Shown here in pieces: positions 1 through 8,451 of a stretch of DNA of 64,000 nt. This DNA comes from Plantactinospora soyae. GTDB lineage: Bacteria; Actinomycetota; Actinomycetes; Mycobacteriales; Micromonosporaceae. The translations under genes and the position numbers were made by a program. Numbering within the stretch: the first letter of the stretch is position 1; each line of letters begins with the position of its first letter. The notes below the pieces were generated by a model, which worked only from the letters and a program-made list of their open reading frames with translations, was not told the origin of the DNA and did no database searches. The stretch lies in assembly GCF_014874095.1 (NCBI RefSeq), contig NZ_JADBEB010000001.1, forward strand, positions 3,224,001 through 3,288,000, written 5' to 3'.

Positions 1-425
1 GCGCCGAGGCAGAGAAGCTGGTCCGGCCGGTGGTCGACTCCGGCGAGTACGGCTTCGAGCGGGTCAACGTCACCGCGCAGCGGCACGATCCGATGTCCCT
101 GCTGGCGTGGTTCGAGCGGATGACCCGGACCCTGCGGGAGTCCCCGGAGGTCGGCTCCGGCACCTGTACGCACGTCGACCAGGAACTGCCGCCGGGCGTG
201 CTCGCGCACCGCGCCGACGGCCCGACCGGTTGCATGCTCTTCCTGCACAACCTCGGTACCAAGCCGGTCATCGTCAACCTGGCGTCGTTGTTCCCGGAGG
301 CGGACCTGCCCGGTGACGTGCTCGCCGACCGCGAGTACGACCCGGTCGCCAAGTTCGACGCCCTGCACCTGGCCGGGTACGGCTACCGCTGGATCCGGTT
401 GCGCCGCAGCGACGCGGTCGAGTGA
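1..425 (+). CDS. C-terminal end of GH13 trehalose synthase/alpha-amylase-like enzyme (5' truncated)
   Basis: The reading frame is open from position 3 and enters from outside the window, so only the last 141 or so residues are present. The motif SLLAWFERMTRTLRESPEVG resembles the region after the GH13 catalytic barrel in trehalose synthase (maltose alpha-glucosyltransferase) and its relatives. It is followed by a beta-sandwich-like C-terminal domain (LFLHNLGTKPVIVNL). GH13 trehalose synthases interconvert maltose and trehalose in the cytoplasm. The catalytic residues lie upstream of the window, so the exact substrate cannot be decided; another GH13 alpha-glucosidase is possible. The internal GTG at 30 is not taken as a real start. 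The next gene converges from the minus strand 28 bp downstream. Confidence 0.7.
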   Translation, partial: AEAEKLVRPVVDSGEYGFERVNVTAQRHDPMSLLAWFERMTRTLRESPEVGSGTCTHVDQELPPGVLAHRADGPTGCMLFLHNLGTKPVIVNLASLFPEADLPGDVLADREYDPVAKFDALHLAGYGYRWIRLRRSDAVE

Positions 426-453
426 GCGGATCGGGCGCCGGTCGTCGGCGCGA

Positions 454-924
454 TCACGCGGTGACGGCGGACCGGGTGCGGCGCAGCCAGAGCAGGCCGA
501 GCACCGGCAGCACCAGCGGGATGTAGCCGTAGCCGCCGCCGAAGTCCGACCACACCGTGTCGTCGGGGAAGAGGGCGGGGTCGAGCAGGCTCAACGCGCC
601 CACCGCCAGTACGCCGACCAGCTCGACGGTGCAGCAGACGATCGCGGTCCGGCGCCCGATCCGGTCGCCCCGGGCCAGGCCCACGGTCGCCACGATGTAG
701 ATCACGGCGGCGAACGCGGAGAGCAGGTACGCCACCGGGGCCTCGTGGAACTTGGTGGCGATCTGCAACCCGGCCCGGGATGTGGCGGCGATCGCGAACA
801 GGATGTAGACCGCTACCAGCACCCGCCCCGGACCGCTGTTCACCCGGCGTCCGCCCGGCGGCGGTGGGACCGGCGGTACCGGGTTGAGCGGCGACGGCTT
901 CCGGGGCCGGTTCGGGTCAGACAC
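454..924 (-). CDS. small four-helix membrane protein, function unknown
   Basis: This 156-residue protein has a Pro-rich cytoplasmic N-terminus (residues 1-30) and four hydrophobic segments at about 35-52, 65-82, 95-115 and 130-147, so it is an integral membrane protein. No catalytic motif is visible. It starts with GTG at 924, inside the stop region of the upstream membrane protein gene (8-bp overlap), and has only a weak ribosome site, so translation is probably coupled. The pair looks like a lineage-specific two-gene membrane unit. No function is assigned. Confidence 0.75.
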   Translation of the reverse strand: MSDPNRPRKPSPLNPVPPVPPPPGGRRVNSGPGRVLVAVYILFAIAATSRAGLQIATKFHEAPVAYLLSAFAAVIYIVATVGLARGDRIGRRTAIVCCTVELVGVLAVGALSLLDPALFPDDTVWSDFGGGYGYIPLVLPVLGLLWLRRTRSAVTA

Positions 925-1282
925 CGGGAATCTGCCAGGTCTGTTGCAGGCGGACGACGACTACCGGAACCACCAGGCAGACGACGGTGACGATCACCGA
1001 GCCCCAGCGGGTGGGCTCCATCCGGGCCAGCACCCCGGCCAGCGGCGGCAGGCAGATCAGCGTGACGAGGTAGCCGGCGAACGTCCCGGCCTCGGCGGGC
1101 TGCTCGCCGCCGATCCAGCTGGCGATGGCGGTGGCGGCGAGCGCCAGCAGGGCCAGCTCCAGCACGGCCAGGCCGGCGAGATGGGACCGGTCCGGCGGCC
1201 GGTTGCGCATCGTGGTGACCAGGCTCCACACCGCGAGTACGAGCGACAGCACGATCGTCAGCGTGACGAGGTAGTCGTTCAT
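917..1282 (-). CDS. small membrane protein, function unknown
   Basis: A 121-residue protein with four predicted membrane helices (about 5-22, 35-57, 66-85 and 95-113) and no soluble domain. The ATG at 1282 was chosen because GGAGGGTCGAGCG stands directly before it; the frame can be extended upstream to 1666, but that part looks non-coding. It overlaps the next membrane gene (454-924) by 8 bp, so the two are one transcript. Possible roles include transport accessory or membrane scaffold, but nothing in the sequence decides this. Confidence 0.75.
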   Translation of the reverse strand: MNDYLVTLTIVLSLVLAVWSLVTTMRNRPPDRSHLAGLAVLELALLALAATAIASWIGGEQPAEAGTFAGYLVTLICLPPLAGVLARMEPTRWGSVIVTVVCLVVPVVVVRLQQTWQIPGV

Positions 1283-1347
1283 CGCTCGACCCTCCGGGTC
1301 GGCCCGGTGGTCGGCACGGCGATCCGTGGCTGGCTCACCGGCGCAGT

Positions 1348-1366
1348 CTACTAATCGGTGTAGTAG
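1348..1366. promoter_or_regulatory. short inverted repeat, possible operator
   Basis: CTACTA (1348-1353) and TAGTAG (1361-1366) form a 6-bp inverted repeat about 65 bp upstream of the membrane gene starting at 1282. It is AT-rich for this genome. TACTA...TAGTA resembles BlaI/MecI-type operators, but no BlaI gene is nearby, so this is only a candidate site. Confidence 0.3.
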
Positions 1367-1474
1367 CTCCGACCTCCGCCACCCCCGAGCGGATGCCGGA
1401 CGCCAGCGGAACCCGCCACCGACCAGGGACGCGATCGCGTCCACTCGTGAGTGGGCGGTCTCCGAGACGGACCA

Positions 1475-1502
1475 GCCCCCGATCCGCCGGACGATCGGGG
1501 GC
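1475..1502 (-). terminator. hairpin terminator after the 1554-1835 gene
   Basis: GCCCCCGATC and GATCGGGGGC form a perfect 10-bp stem with an 8-nt loop about 50 bp past the stop codon of the minus-strand gene at 1554. There is no T-run, as is usual for actinobacterial terminators. Confidence 0.5.
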
Positions 1503-1553
1503 CGGCGGTCTGTCGGGTCAGCATCGGGCAGCCAGGGTGACCAACTCGCGGGC

Positions 1554-1835
1554 CTACAAGATCGGCGCGTCAGGCCTGAGGTCCCGTAACCGGTCCGGTT
1601 CGGCGTACAGCGCTGCCCGGACCGCTGCCCAGGCCACCCCGGGAGCCCGTCTGCACCGGGCGTCATCTCCGACGATCTTCGAGATCAGCCCGAGTCGCCC
1701 CCGGGCCTCGGCAAGCCGGGACTGCATGTCGATCATCGTGGTCTGGCAGCTCGCCAACTCTTGCTTGAGTCGCTCGACGTGCTGCTCAGGGGTCATCCGG
1801 GGTCGCTCGGGCGGATTGAACGCGTGGTGAAGCAC
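1554..1835 (-). CDS. small coiled-coil protein, unknown function
   Basis: A 93-residue protein with a heptad-like helical segment at about residues 15-55 (HVERLKQELASCQTTMIDM), which suggests a coiled coil or an oligomerising helix. The GTG start at 1835 is well supported by AAGGAG six bases upstream. It is divergent from the HTH gene at 2047, and a hairpin follows its stop. It resembles the small accessory proteins found beside XRE or AlpA-type regulators in actinomycetes, but that is inference from neighbourhood. No enzyme motif is present. Confidence 0.55.
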   Translation of the reverse strand: MLHHAFNPPERPRMTPEQHVERLKQELASCQTTMIDMQSRLAEARGRLGLISKIVGDDARCRRAPGVAWAAVRAALYAEPDRLRDLRPDAPIL

Positions 1836-2016
1836 GGGGGTCTCCTTGGCACTCGGGGGTGGGGGCTGCCACCGGGCGCCGGAGGAACTGGAGAGGACCG
1901 GCGACAGCCCCCGGGTTCGGCACCCCGCCCGACCGCCTGGCTGGCCACCCGGGCGAGGGCCTGCTCGGATCCTCTCCCGGGCCTTACCCCCGAGTCAAGA
2001 CAGAGGGCAGCCCACA

Positions 2017-2040
2017 TGTGGTAGACCACAGGGGGTAGAC
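2017..2040 (+). promoter_or_regulatory. palindrome plus repeated half-site just upstream of HTH gene
   Basis: TGTGGT-AG-ACCACA (2017-2030) is a 14-bp palindrome. Its core GGTAGACC recurs as GGTAGACC at 2033-2040, ending 6 bp before the ATG of the HTH gene at 2047. The position and repetition suggest an operator, perhaps for autoregulation. Confidence 0.45.
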
Positions 2041-2046
2041 CGCGTG

Positions 2047-2289
2047 ATGGCTACCTTGCCGGGCATGGCCGAGTTGCCCCCACCCGATGAACTGGTCGGT
2101 GCGCAGGAGATCGGGAAGCTGCTGGGCACGGCTAAGGGCCGGACCAAGCAGCTCATGGCATCCCGCACGTTCCCGGAGCCCTACGTCCGGCTGGCCGGTG
2201 GCGGAGTCTGGTTGAAGTCCGAGGTCATGGCCTGGGCTGCGAAGCACCGGAGACCACGACCAGGCAGCGACGAGGACGACCAGGCGTAG
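2047..2289 (+). CDS. AlpA/MerR-like helix-turn-helix DNA-binding protein
   Basis: An 80-residue protein with the pattern of small excisionase/AlpA-type winged helices: ELVGAQEIGKLLGTAKGRTK (helix-turn-helix, about residues 13-33), then a FPEPYVRLAGGGVWLKSEV wing, then AWAAKHRR. It should bind DNA; in actinomycetes such proteins are usually stand-alone regulators. ATG 2047 is taken as the start; an in-frame GTG lies 3 bp upstream. No integrase is near, so it is not obviously an excisionase. A second, shorter relative occurs at 10735-10893. Confidence 0.75.
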   Translation: MATLPGMAELPPPDELVGAQEIGKLLGTAKGRTKQLMASRTFPEPYVRLAGGGVWLKSEVMAWAAKHRRPRPGSDEDDQA

Positions 2290-2303
2290 CCCCCGGGGCA
2301 GTG

Positions 2304-2328
2304 GCCCGACGATCCGGTGCGGTCGGGC
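2304..2328 (+). terminator. weak hairpin after HTH gene
   Basis: GCCCGAC and GTCGGGC form a 7-bp stem with an 11-nt loop starting 15 bp past the stop codon of the HTH gene. The position is right for a terminator, but the stem is short. Confidence 0.35.
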
Positions 2329-2427
2329 GGCAGCGATCTTGGGTGGTGCCCCTTCGTGGCTGGATCATCAGCCTTCTTCTATGATTGACCGGACTTGTTC
2401 CGACGCCTACTCCGGGGAGTCGAAGGC

Positions 2428-3147
2428 GTGGACGCGACGGGGGTCACTGCGGTCTCCGCGTTGCTGATCGGCGGCGGCGTGGTGTTCCTGGCGCTCGTCG
2501 TACTCGCGGTGATGACGGACCGACCTCGGACCCCGCGCCCGGATCCGGTCCGGTTGCGCGCCGCCGCCGAGCAGCTCGAGGCGCATGCGCTGGCGACCCA
2601 GACCGAGGCCGGCCGTGCCGCCGCGATCGCGAGCCAGGCCAGGGCGGTGCTGGCGGTGGCCGAACGGGCCCGCGACGAGGCATGGGCGGCACAGGAGACG
2701 GCGGAACGGGACTACCGCCAGGCATGGGAGTCGGCATCCGCCGGGCGGGAGGCGGTCGCCAGCGCCCCGAAACCTGAACCGGTGCCGGGCGTGGACCGCG
2801 ATCGGGAGGTGTCCCGGGCAGCGCTGGCGGCCTATCGGCGCGGCGACATCTCGCTCCAGGAGCTCCGCGAGGTCTTCCGGCGGGCCGGGGACTGGGATCC
2901 GGTGCAGGAGGACCGGGAACGGCTCCTCGACCGTGGCGGGATGCGCCTGACCATGGCCCGTCGGGCGTACGACCAGGCTGCGGCGCTGGCCCGGCGTGCC
3001 GAGCAGGAGGCCCGGCTGGCCGAGGCGACCGCCCAGGAACTGCTGACCGAGGCGACCGAGTCCGCCGCCGAGGCGCGGGAGGCGTACCTGACGGCACAGC
3101 GGTTCACCCGGCGCCGCCGGCCTCGACGCGGCAGACGCGCCGGATAG
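2428..3147 (+). CDS. membrane-anchored coiled-coil protein, unknown function
   Basis: About 239 residues. One membrane helix (ALLIGGGVVFLALVVLAVM, about residues 9-28) is followed by a long Ala/Glu/Arg-rich alpha-helical region with coiled-coil character. The tail is strongly basic (RRRRPRRGRR). The GTG at 2428 is preferred over an upstream TTG at 2395 because GGGGAG lies 8 bp before it. With a short outside part and a long cytoplasmic coiled coil, the layout resembles cell-envelope or division scaffold proteins, but no family is recognised. It stands alone between the HTH gene and the oxidoreductase. Confidence 0.65.
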   Translation: MDATGVTAVSALLIGGGVVFLALVVLAVMTDRPRTPRPDPVRLRAAAEQLEAHALATQTEAGRAAAIASQARAVLAVAERARDEAWAAQETAERDYRQAWESASAGREAVASAPKPEPVPGVDRDREVSRAALAAYRRGDISLQELREVFRRAGDWDPVQEDRERLLDRGGMRLTMARRAYDQAAALARRAEQEARLAEATAQELLTEATESAAEAREAYLTAQRFTRRRRPRRGRRAG

Positions 3148-3263
3148 CCGGAGCCGGGTCGGGCAGCCGGAGGGCGGGGCCGGGACAGGTCGCCCGAGTT
3201 GGCCGTGAGTGGATGTGTTAGGAAGAACTCCCTGCTCAAAGCGGAACAAAGAGGGGCCTCGCC

Positions 3264-4169
3264 TTGCTCACGTTCGGAATGTTCGGCACCGGTCACTGGG
3301 CGGCCGAGGTGCACGCCGCCGCGCTCGCCGGGCATCCCGGGGCCCGCCTCGCCGGGGTCTGGGGCCGCGATCCGGTCAAGGCCCGCGCGCTGGCGCAGCG
3401 GTACGACGTACCGGCCTTCGACGACGCCGACGCGCTGATCGAGGCCGTGGACGCGGTGGCGGTGGCGCTGCCGCCGGACGTACAGGCCGACCTGGCCGTG
3501 CGGGCCGCCAACGCCGGCCGGCACCTGTTGCTGGACAAGCCGATCGCGTTGAGCCTGCCCGAGGCGGACCGGGTGGTGGCCGCCGCCGAACTGAGCGGCG
3601 TCGCCTCGGTGGTCTTCTTCACCAACCGGTTCCATCCGAACGTCGCCGGATTCCTGGCCGCCGCCGCGGCGACCGGTGGCTGGCACGGTGCCCGGGGAGT
3701 GATGTACTCGTCGATCTTCCAGCCGGGCAACCCGTACGGCCGGTCGCCCTGGCGCCGGACCCATGGTGGCCTCTGGGACGTGGGCCCGCACGCGCTCTCG
3801 CTGATCCTGCCGGTGCTCGGCCGGGTGACCCAGGTCGCCGCGCTGGGTGGCCCCGGCGACAGCGTCCACCTGATGTTGGCGCACGGGGAGACGGCGGCGA
3901 GCACCCTGTCGCTGGCCCTGGACGCCCCGCCCGCGTCGACCACCTTCGAGTTCGCCTTCCACGGTGAGAGTGGCATAGACACCGTTCCGCGCGGCGACGG
4001 CAGTGCGGTCGACGCGTTCCGGCTGGCCGTGGACCAACTGGTCGCGGAGGTCGACTCCGGAACCCGCGACCAGTTGGTCGACGTACGCTTCGGTCGCGAC
4101 GTGGTGGCGGTGCTCGCCGCCGCCCAGGCCGCCCGCGAGCAGGGCCGCACGGTCACGCTCCCCGGCTGA
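3264..4169 (+). CDS. Gfo/Idh/MocA family NAD(P)-dependent oxidoreductase
   Basis: A 301-residue protein, short for the family. The N-terminal Rossmann fold has the dinucleotide motif MFGTGHWAAEVH near the start and the family's (E)KP signature as DKP near residue 90. The C-terminal alpha/beta domain carries WDVGPHALS, where Asp and His are the usual catalytic pair. These enzymes oxidise or reduce sugars, inositols or similar polyols; the substrate cannot be read from the sequence. The start is TTG at 3264. It stands alone, 116 bp after the previous gene, and is probably monocistronic. Confidence 0.85.
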   Translation: MLTFGMFGTGHWAAEVHAAALAGHPGARLAGVWGRDPVKARALAQRYDVPAFDDADALIEAVDAVAVALPPDVQADLAVRAANAGRHLLLDKPIALSLPEADRVVAAAELSGVASVVFFTNRFHPNVAGFLAAAAATGGWHGARGVMYSSIFQPGNPYGRSPWRRTHGGLWDVGPHALSLILPVLGRVTQVAALGGPGDSVHLMLAHGETAASTLSLALDAPPASTTFEFAFHGESGIDTVPRGDGSAVDAFRLAVDQLVAEVDSGTRDQLVDVRFGRDVVAVLAAAQAAREQGRTVTLPG

Positions 4170-4291
4170 CCGGTTGCGGTCGGGCCCGTCGGCCTCCGCT
4201 GCCGAGGGCGGGTGGGGTGTAGCTAACCCCACCCCCTCAGGGAGCCTTCCGCCAGTGCCGTTCCGGCCGGGAGCGGGCCAGACTTACCCCC

Positions 4292-6223
4292 ATGACAACC
4301 AAGGGGGTACGCGGATCCGCCGTCGCCCTGGTCCGGGGACTGGCGCTGGCCGGGCTCGGCCTGGCCGGGGTGGTTTCGCTCGCGCTGCACCTGGCGTTCT
4401 TGGTTCCCGGCTTCGGACTCGGTTTGATCTTCCTGCTGCCCCTGCCGATCCTGGCCGGCCGTCCCCTGACCAACCTGGTGCGGCGGCTCACCGGAGCCTG
4501 GTCGGGACTGCCGGTCGCGACGCCGTACCGGCCGCGCCCGCCGGCACCGGTTCCGGACGCGGACGGCCGATATCCGCACGTCAACCGGCTCTACCGCCGA
4601 CCCTGGTTCCCGGCCTTCATGACCCAGTTGGACTGGCTGCTCGGCGATCCGGCGAGCTACCGCGACCTGGGTTGGATGATCGTCAACCCGCTGCTCGGAG
4701 TGCCGCTGGCCGGGCTGCCGGCCGCACTGGTCGGCGCCGGCGGCTGGTACGCGGTCAGCCAGGCCGGCCGGCACTGGTGGGCGGTACCCGTCGGCGTCGC
4801 CGCCGCGCTCGCCGGACTGGCCGTCGCGCCCGCACTCGTCGCCCTGCACGCCCGGTGGACCCGGCTGCTGCTACGCCCGCCGTCGCCCGGACCGGTCGGG
4901 CGGGTCCGCCGCTGGTACGCCCGGCAGCTGCTGCTCCTGGTCCGGTTGCTCGCGCTGCTCGGACTGAGCCTGCTCGCCCTGCCGCTGGCGATGGTCAGCG
5001 TGGTCGGCCTCCTCGCGTACGGCCTGGGGCTCGTCGTCGTACTGCCCCCGTTGATCGAGAACTTCCGTTGGCTGCCGGAGCTGCGCCGCACGCTGGCCGG
5101 GCGGTGGAGCGGAATCGACGTACCGTCGCCGTACCTGTCCCGGGACGAGGTGCCGCACCGTCGGCCGGACGGCCGCTACCAGGTCGGCAGCGCCCTGTAC
5201 CGGACCGAGCGGTGGGCGGCCTACAACCTGCGGCTGCGTCGGCTCACCCGGGACCGGGCGACCTGGCGGGACTTCCTGTGGCTGCTCGTCGACCCGATCG
5301 TCGGCGGCCTGTCGCTGGGGGCCACCCTCGCCGCGATCGGGTACGGCCTCTTCGGCCTGCTGGTGCCCGGACTGTCGGTGCTGGCCGGGGTCAGGTCCGA
5401 CGGCGGCACCGACTGGTACGGCGCGGTCGCCGGCTCCACCGTGGCGGCGATCCCGGTCGGCCTGGCTCTCGCCGTACTCGGCCTGGTGGCCGCCCCGGTC
5501 GTGCTACGCGGAAACGGCCGCTGGACCGCGCTGCTGCTCGCCCCGACCGCTCGGGCCCAGCTCGCGCTCCGGGTCCAGCGGCTCACCGAGACCCGGTCCG
5601 ACGCCACCGACACGCAGGCCGCCGAACTGCGCCGGATCGAGCGCGACCTGCACGACGGGGCGCAGGCCCGACTGGTCGCGATGGGGATCAACCTCGGCAA
5701 CATCGAGCATCTGCTCGACCGGGATCCGCAGGCCGCCCGGGCGCTGCTGGCGCAGGCGCGGGAGGCGTCGGCAAAGGCCCTGACCGAGCTGCGCGACCTG
5801 GTCCGGGGGATCCATCCTCCGGTGCTCGCCGAGCGGGGACTCGTCGACGCCGTCCGGGCGCTGGCCCTGGACATCCCGCTCCGGACCGAGGTCACCGTCG
5901 CGCTGGCCGGCCGCCCCGAGGCGCCGGTCGAGTCCGCCGCCTACTTCGCGGTCAGCGAACTCCTCACCAACGCGGTGAAGCACGCCCGCGCGACCCGGGC
6001 CACGGTGGCCCTGTCGTACGCCGGCGGTCGGCTGCGGATCGTCGTCACCGACGACGGGCGGGGCGGTGCGGAGCCGGCCCGGGGGAGTGGACTGCGCGGC
6101 CTCGAACGCCGGCTCGGTACATTCGACGGCGTCGTCGAGATGAGCAGTCCACCGGGCGGCCCGACGACGGTGATCCTGGAGGTGCCGTGCGCGTTGTTCT
6201 CGCCGAGGACCTCTATCTCCTGA
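4292..6223 (+). CDS. sensor histidine kinase with duplicated membrane sensor domain
   Basis: A 643-residue kinase of the HisKA_3 (NarL-partner) type. The N-terminal two thirds hold two copies of a four-helix membrane sensor module (about residues 10-200 and 210-410), each followed by a conserved DGRYPHVNRLYR-like or DGRYQVGSALYR segment. The phosphoacceptor is in ERDLHDGAQARLVAMG (His about 454), followed by an HATPase domain with LLTNAVKHA and VTDDGRGG. It autophosphorylates and passes phosphate to the response regulator whose start lies inside its last 37 bp. The signal is unknown; the membrane-embedded sensor points to envelope or lipid stress. Confidence 0.92.
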   Translation: MTTKGVRGSAVALVRGLALAGLGLAGVVSLALHLAFLVPGFGLGLIFLLPLPILAGRPLTNLVRRLTGAWSGLPVATPYRPRPPAPVPDADGRYPHVNRLYRRPWFPAFMTQLDWLLGDPASYRDLGWMIVNPLLGVPLAGLPAALVGAGGWYAVSQAGRHWWAVPVGVAAALAGLAVAPALVALHARWTRLLLRPPSPGPVGRVRRWYARQLLLLVRLLALLGLSLLALPLAMVSVVGLLAYGLGLVVVLPPLIENFRWLPELRRTLAGRWSGIDVPSPYLSRDEVPHRRPDGRYQVGSALYRTERWAAYNLRLRRLTRDRATWRDFLWLLVDPIVGGLSLGATLAAIGYGLFGLLVPGLSVLAGVRSDGGTDWYGAVAGSTVAAIPVGLALAVLGLVAAPVVLRGNGRWTALLLAPTARAQLALRVQRLTETRSDATDTQAAELRRIERDLHDGAQARLVAMGINLGNIEHLLDRDPQAARALLAQAREASAKALTELRDLVRGIHPPVLAERGLVDAVRALALDIPLRTEVTVALAGRPEAPVESAAYFAVSELLTNAVKHARATRATVALSYAGGRLRIVVTDDGRGGAEPARGSGLRGLERRLGTFDGVVEMSSPPGGPTTVILEVPCALFSPRTSIS

Positions 6224-6834
6224 GGGACGGGCTGTCCCGGATGCTGACCGCCCACGGCTTCGATGTGGTGGCAGCGGTGGAGACCGGTCCGGAACTGCTG
6301 GAGGCGTTGCTCGGGATGCGCCCCGACGTGGCCGTGGTGGACGTACGGCTGCCGCCGACCCAGACCGACGAGGGTCTACAGGCAGCGCTCGCGGCCCGCC
6401 GGGAGGTGCCCGGAATGCCGGTCCTGGTGCTGTCCCAACACGTCGAGCAGCTCTACGCCCGGGAGTTGCTCGCCGACGGGACCGGCGGGGTCGGCTACCT
6501 GCTCAAGGACCGGGTCTTCAACGCGGAGCAGTTCATCGACGCGGTTCGCCGGGTGGCCGGCGGCGGAATGGCGATGGATCCCGACGTGATCGCCAAACTC
6601 CTCGCCCGGAGCAGCCGCGACGCCCCGATGACCCGGCTGACCCCCCGCGAACGCGAGGTACTCGAACTCATGGCCGAGGGCCGCTCCAACAGCGCCATCG
6701 GCCAGCGCCTCTTCCTCTCCGAGAGCGCGGTCGGCAAGCACACCGCGAGCATCTTCGGCAAGCTCGACCTGACGCAGTCCGACGACGACAACCGCCGCGT
6801 CCTCGCCGTCCTCGCCTACCTCAACGGCATGTAA
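6187..6834 (+). CDS. NarL/LuxR-type response regulator
   Basis: A 215-residue regulator: receiver domain with phosphoacceptor Asp about residue 52 (VAVVDVRLP) and conserved Lys in GYLLKD, then a LuxR HTH (LTPREREVLELMAEGRSNSA) near the C-terminus. GTG 6187 was chosen because GGAGG lies 4 bp upstream and the protein then begins VRVVLAED, the standard receiver start. It overlaps the kinase gene, so the two form a coupled pair. Its target genes are not evident in the window. Confidence 0.93.
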   Translation: MRVVLAEDLYLLRDGLSRMLTAHGFDVVAAVETGPELLEALLGMRPDVAVVDVRLPPTQTDEGLQAALAARREVPGMPVLVLSQHVEQLYARELLADGTGGVGYLLKDRVFNAEQFIDAVRRVAGGGMAMDPDVIAKLLARSSRDAPMTRLTPREREVLELMAEGRSNSAIGQRLFLSESAVGKHTASIFGKLDLTQSDDDNRRVLAVLAYLNGM

Positions 6835-6884
6835 GGAAGGGCCCCTTCCTATCGTTTTCTGTAGAAGAAGGGGCCCTTCCTAAC
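6835..6884. repeat. 50-bp GGAAGGGCCCC palindromic element, copy 1
   Basis: GGAAGGGCCCCTTC (6835-6848) and GAAGGGGCCCTTCC (6867-6880) form a perfect 14-bp stem around CTATCGTTTTCTGTAGAA. The second copy at 21661-21710 matches at 44 of 50 positions in the same orientation. It starts right at the response regulator's stop codon, between convergent genes, so it may act as a bidirectional terminator. Such elements are dispersed repeats in Micromonosporaceae genomes. Confidence 0.75.
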
Positions 6885-6894
6885 GCCTCAGGGG

Positions 6895-7086
6895 TCAGGA
6901 GAGCTCGATGATCGCGTCGCCGATGTCGGCGGGGGACTGGAACTGGTCGGCCGGCAGCGAGCGCAGCAGTTGCAGGGTCTGGGTGTCGAGGCCGGTCTCC
7001 TGGGCCCAGCGGACCAGGTCCTCCTTGGAGACCGGGTAGTCCAGGCCGGCGAGCGACTCCTGCAACTGCATCGCGTTCGATCCCAT
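6895..7086 (-). CDS. DUF2795 family small protein
   Basis: A 63-residue acidic helical protein with the DUF2795 pattern: MQLQESLAGLDYPVSKEDLV then WAQETG, ending in ADIGDAIIEL. Family members are short stand-alone actinobacterial proteins of unknown function. ATG 7086 is taken as the start; the frame continues further upstream, and a later ATG (MQLQ, residue 6) is possible. It is convergent with the response regulator and divergent from the esterase-family gene. Confidence 0.75.
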   Translation of the reverse strand: MGSNAMQLQESLAGLDYPVSKEDLVRWAQETGLDTQTLQLLRSLPADQFQSPADIGDAIIELS

Positions 7087-7162
7087 ACCCGTACTGGTAC
7101 CCGGTCCGGGCCCGGCCACACCCGGCGGGTTTGTCCGGCCGCCCAGCCGGGTAGGCGCCGGC

Positions 7163-8422
7163 ATGCAGGTTCACCGGCTCGGGGGCCCGGGCGACTTCGA
7201 CCCGCTGCTGGAACAGGCCCGATCGGCCCGGGTGGTGATGCTGGGCGAGGCGAGCCACGGGACCTATGACTACTACCGGCTGCGGGAGCAGGTGACCCGC
7301 CGGTTGATCGCCGAATGCGGGTACTCCTTCGTGGCGGTCGAGGGGGACTGGCCCGACTGCGACATGGTGCACCGGTCGGTCACCGGCGCCCCGGACGGCG
7401 ACGCCGATCCGCAGACCGCGCTGGAACGCTTCACCCGGTGGCCGACCTGGATGTGGGCGAACACCGAGGTGGCCCGGTTCTGCCGGTGGCTGCGGGCCTG
7501 GAATCTGGACCAGCCGGAGCCGGGCCGGGCCGGATTCCACGGGCTCGACGTCTACAGCCTCTGGGAGTCGATGCAGGCCATCCTCGACTTTCTGGGCGAG
7601 GAGGACCCGGCGTCGCTGGAACTGGCCCAGGAGGCGTACCAGTGCTTCGAGCCGTACGGCACCCGGGTCGAGGAGTACGGCCTGGCGAGTCGGTTCGTCT
7701 CGGCCCGCTGTGAGGACGAGGTGGTACGGCTGTTGGCGCGTACCCGGGAACGGGCCGCGCACGACGGCGCGGGCAGCTTCTCCGCCTGGCAGAACGCGGA
7801 GGTCCTGGTCGGGGCGGAGAAGTACTACCGGGCGATGGTGGGTGGTGGTCCGCAGTCCTGGAACGTCCGGGACACGCACATGGCCGACACCCTGGACCGG
7901 CTGCTGGAGCGGTACGGCCCGGACGCGAAGGCGGTGGTCTGGGCGCACAACACGCACATCGGCGACGCCCGGGCCACCGAGATGAACCGCGACGGCATGG
8001 TGAACATCGGCCAGTTGGCCCGGCAGCGGCACGGTGCCGAGAACGTCGTCCTGGTCGGCTTCGGCAGTTACCAGGGAACCGTGGTCGCCGCGTCCCGCTG
8101 GGGTTCGCCGGCCGAGGTGATGACGGTCCCGCCGGGCCGGGCGGGATCGCTGGAGGAGCGGCTGCACACCCTGCTACCCGAGCGGGCCCTGTTGATCCTG
8201 TCCCAGAGTGACCGGCCGGACTGGCTGACCGACGAGGCCGACCACCGGGCGATCGGGGTGGTCTACGACCCGTCGTTCGAGGCGTGGGGCAACTACGTAC
8301 CGACCCGGCTCGGCGACCGGTACGACGCGTTCGTCTGGTGTGACGACACCACCGCGCTGCATCCGCTGCCGGCCTCCCCCAGCACGCCCGGCGAGATGGA
8401 GACGTACCCCGCCGGGGTCTGA
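7163..8422 (+). CDS. erythromycin esterase family protein
   Basis: A 419-residue protein with the hallmark motifs of the family: VVMLGEASHGTYDYYRLRE near residues 24-42, FVAVEGDWPDC near 55-65, and VWAHNTHIGDA near 259-269, which carry the conserved Glu and His residues of the active site. Characterised members open the macrolactone ring of erythromycin, but most actinomycete homologues are of unknown function and several sit beside phosphoribosyltransferases. With no macrolide genes nearby, a resistance role is not supported. ATG 7163 is the start; the gene is monocistronic. Confidence 0.88.
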   Translation: MQVHRLGGPGDFDPLLEQARSARVVMLGEASHGTYDYYRLREQVTRRLIAECGYSFVAVEGDWPDCDMVHRSVTGAPDGDADPQTALERFTRWPTWMWANTEVARFCRWLRAWNLDQPEPGRAGFHGLDVYSLWESMQAILDFLGEEDPASLELAQEAYQCFEPYGTRVEEYGLASRFVSARCEDEVVRLLARTRERAAHDGAGSFSAWQNAEVLVGAEKYYRAMVGGGPQSWNVRDTHMADTLDRLLERYGPDAKAVVWAHNTHIGDARATEMNRDGMVNIGQLARQRHGAENVVLVGFGSYQGTVVAASRWGSPAEVMTVPPGRAGSLEERLHTLLPERALLILSQSDRPDWLTDEADHRAIGVVYDPSFEAWGNYVPTRLGDRYDAFVWCDDTTALHPLPASPSTPGEMETYPAGV

Positions 8423-8451
8423 GGCACGGCCAGCCGTCCCCGGTCGCTCGC

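Noticed and set aside
2047-2289. Excisionase of an integrated element
   Set aside because: No integrase, attachment-site repeat or replication gene is found near either AlpA-like gene.
4003-6186. Upstream extension of the response regulator frame
   Set aside because: It lies in the wrong frame through the kinase gene; the GTG at 6187 with GGAGG gives the exact receiver-domain start.
7163-8422. Macrolide resistance gene marking an antibiotic cluster
   Set aside because: No polyketide or tailoring genes are in the window; most homologues in actinomycetes are not linked to macrolides.
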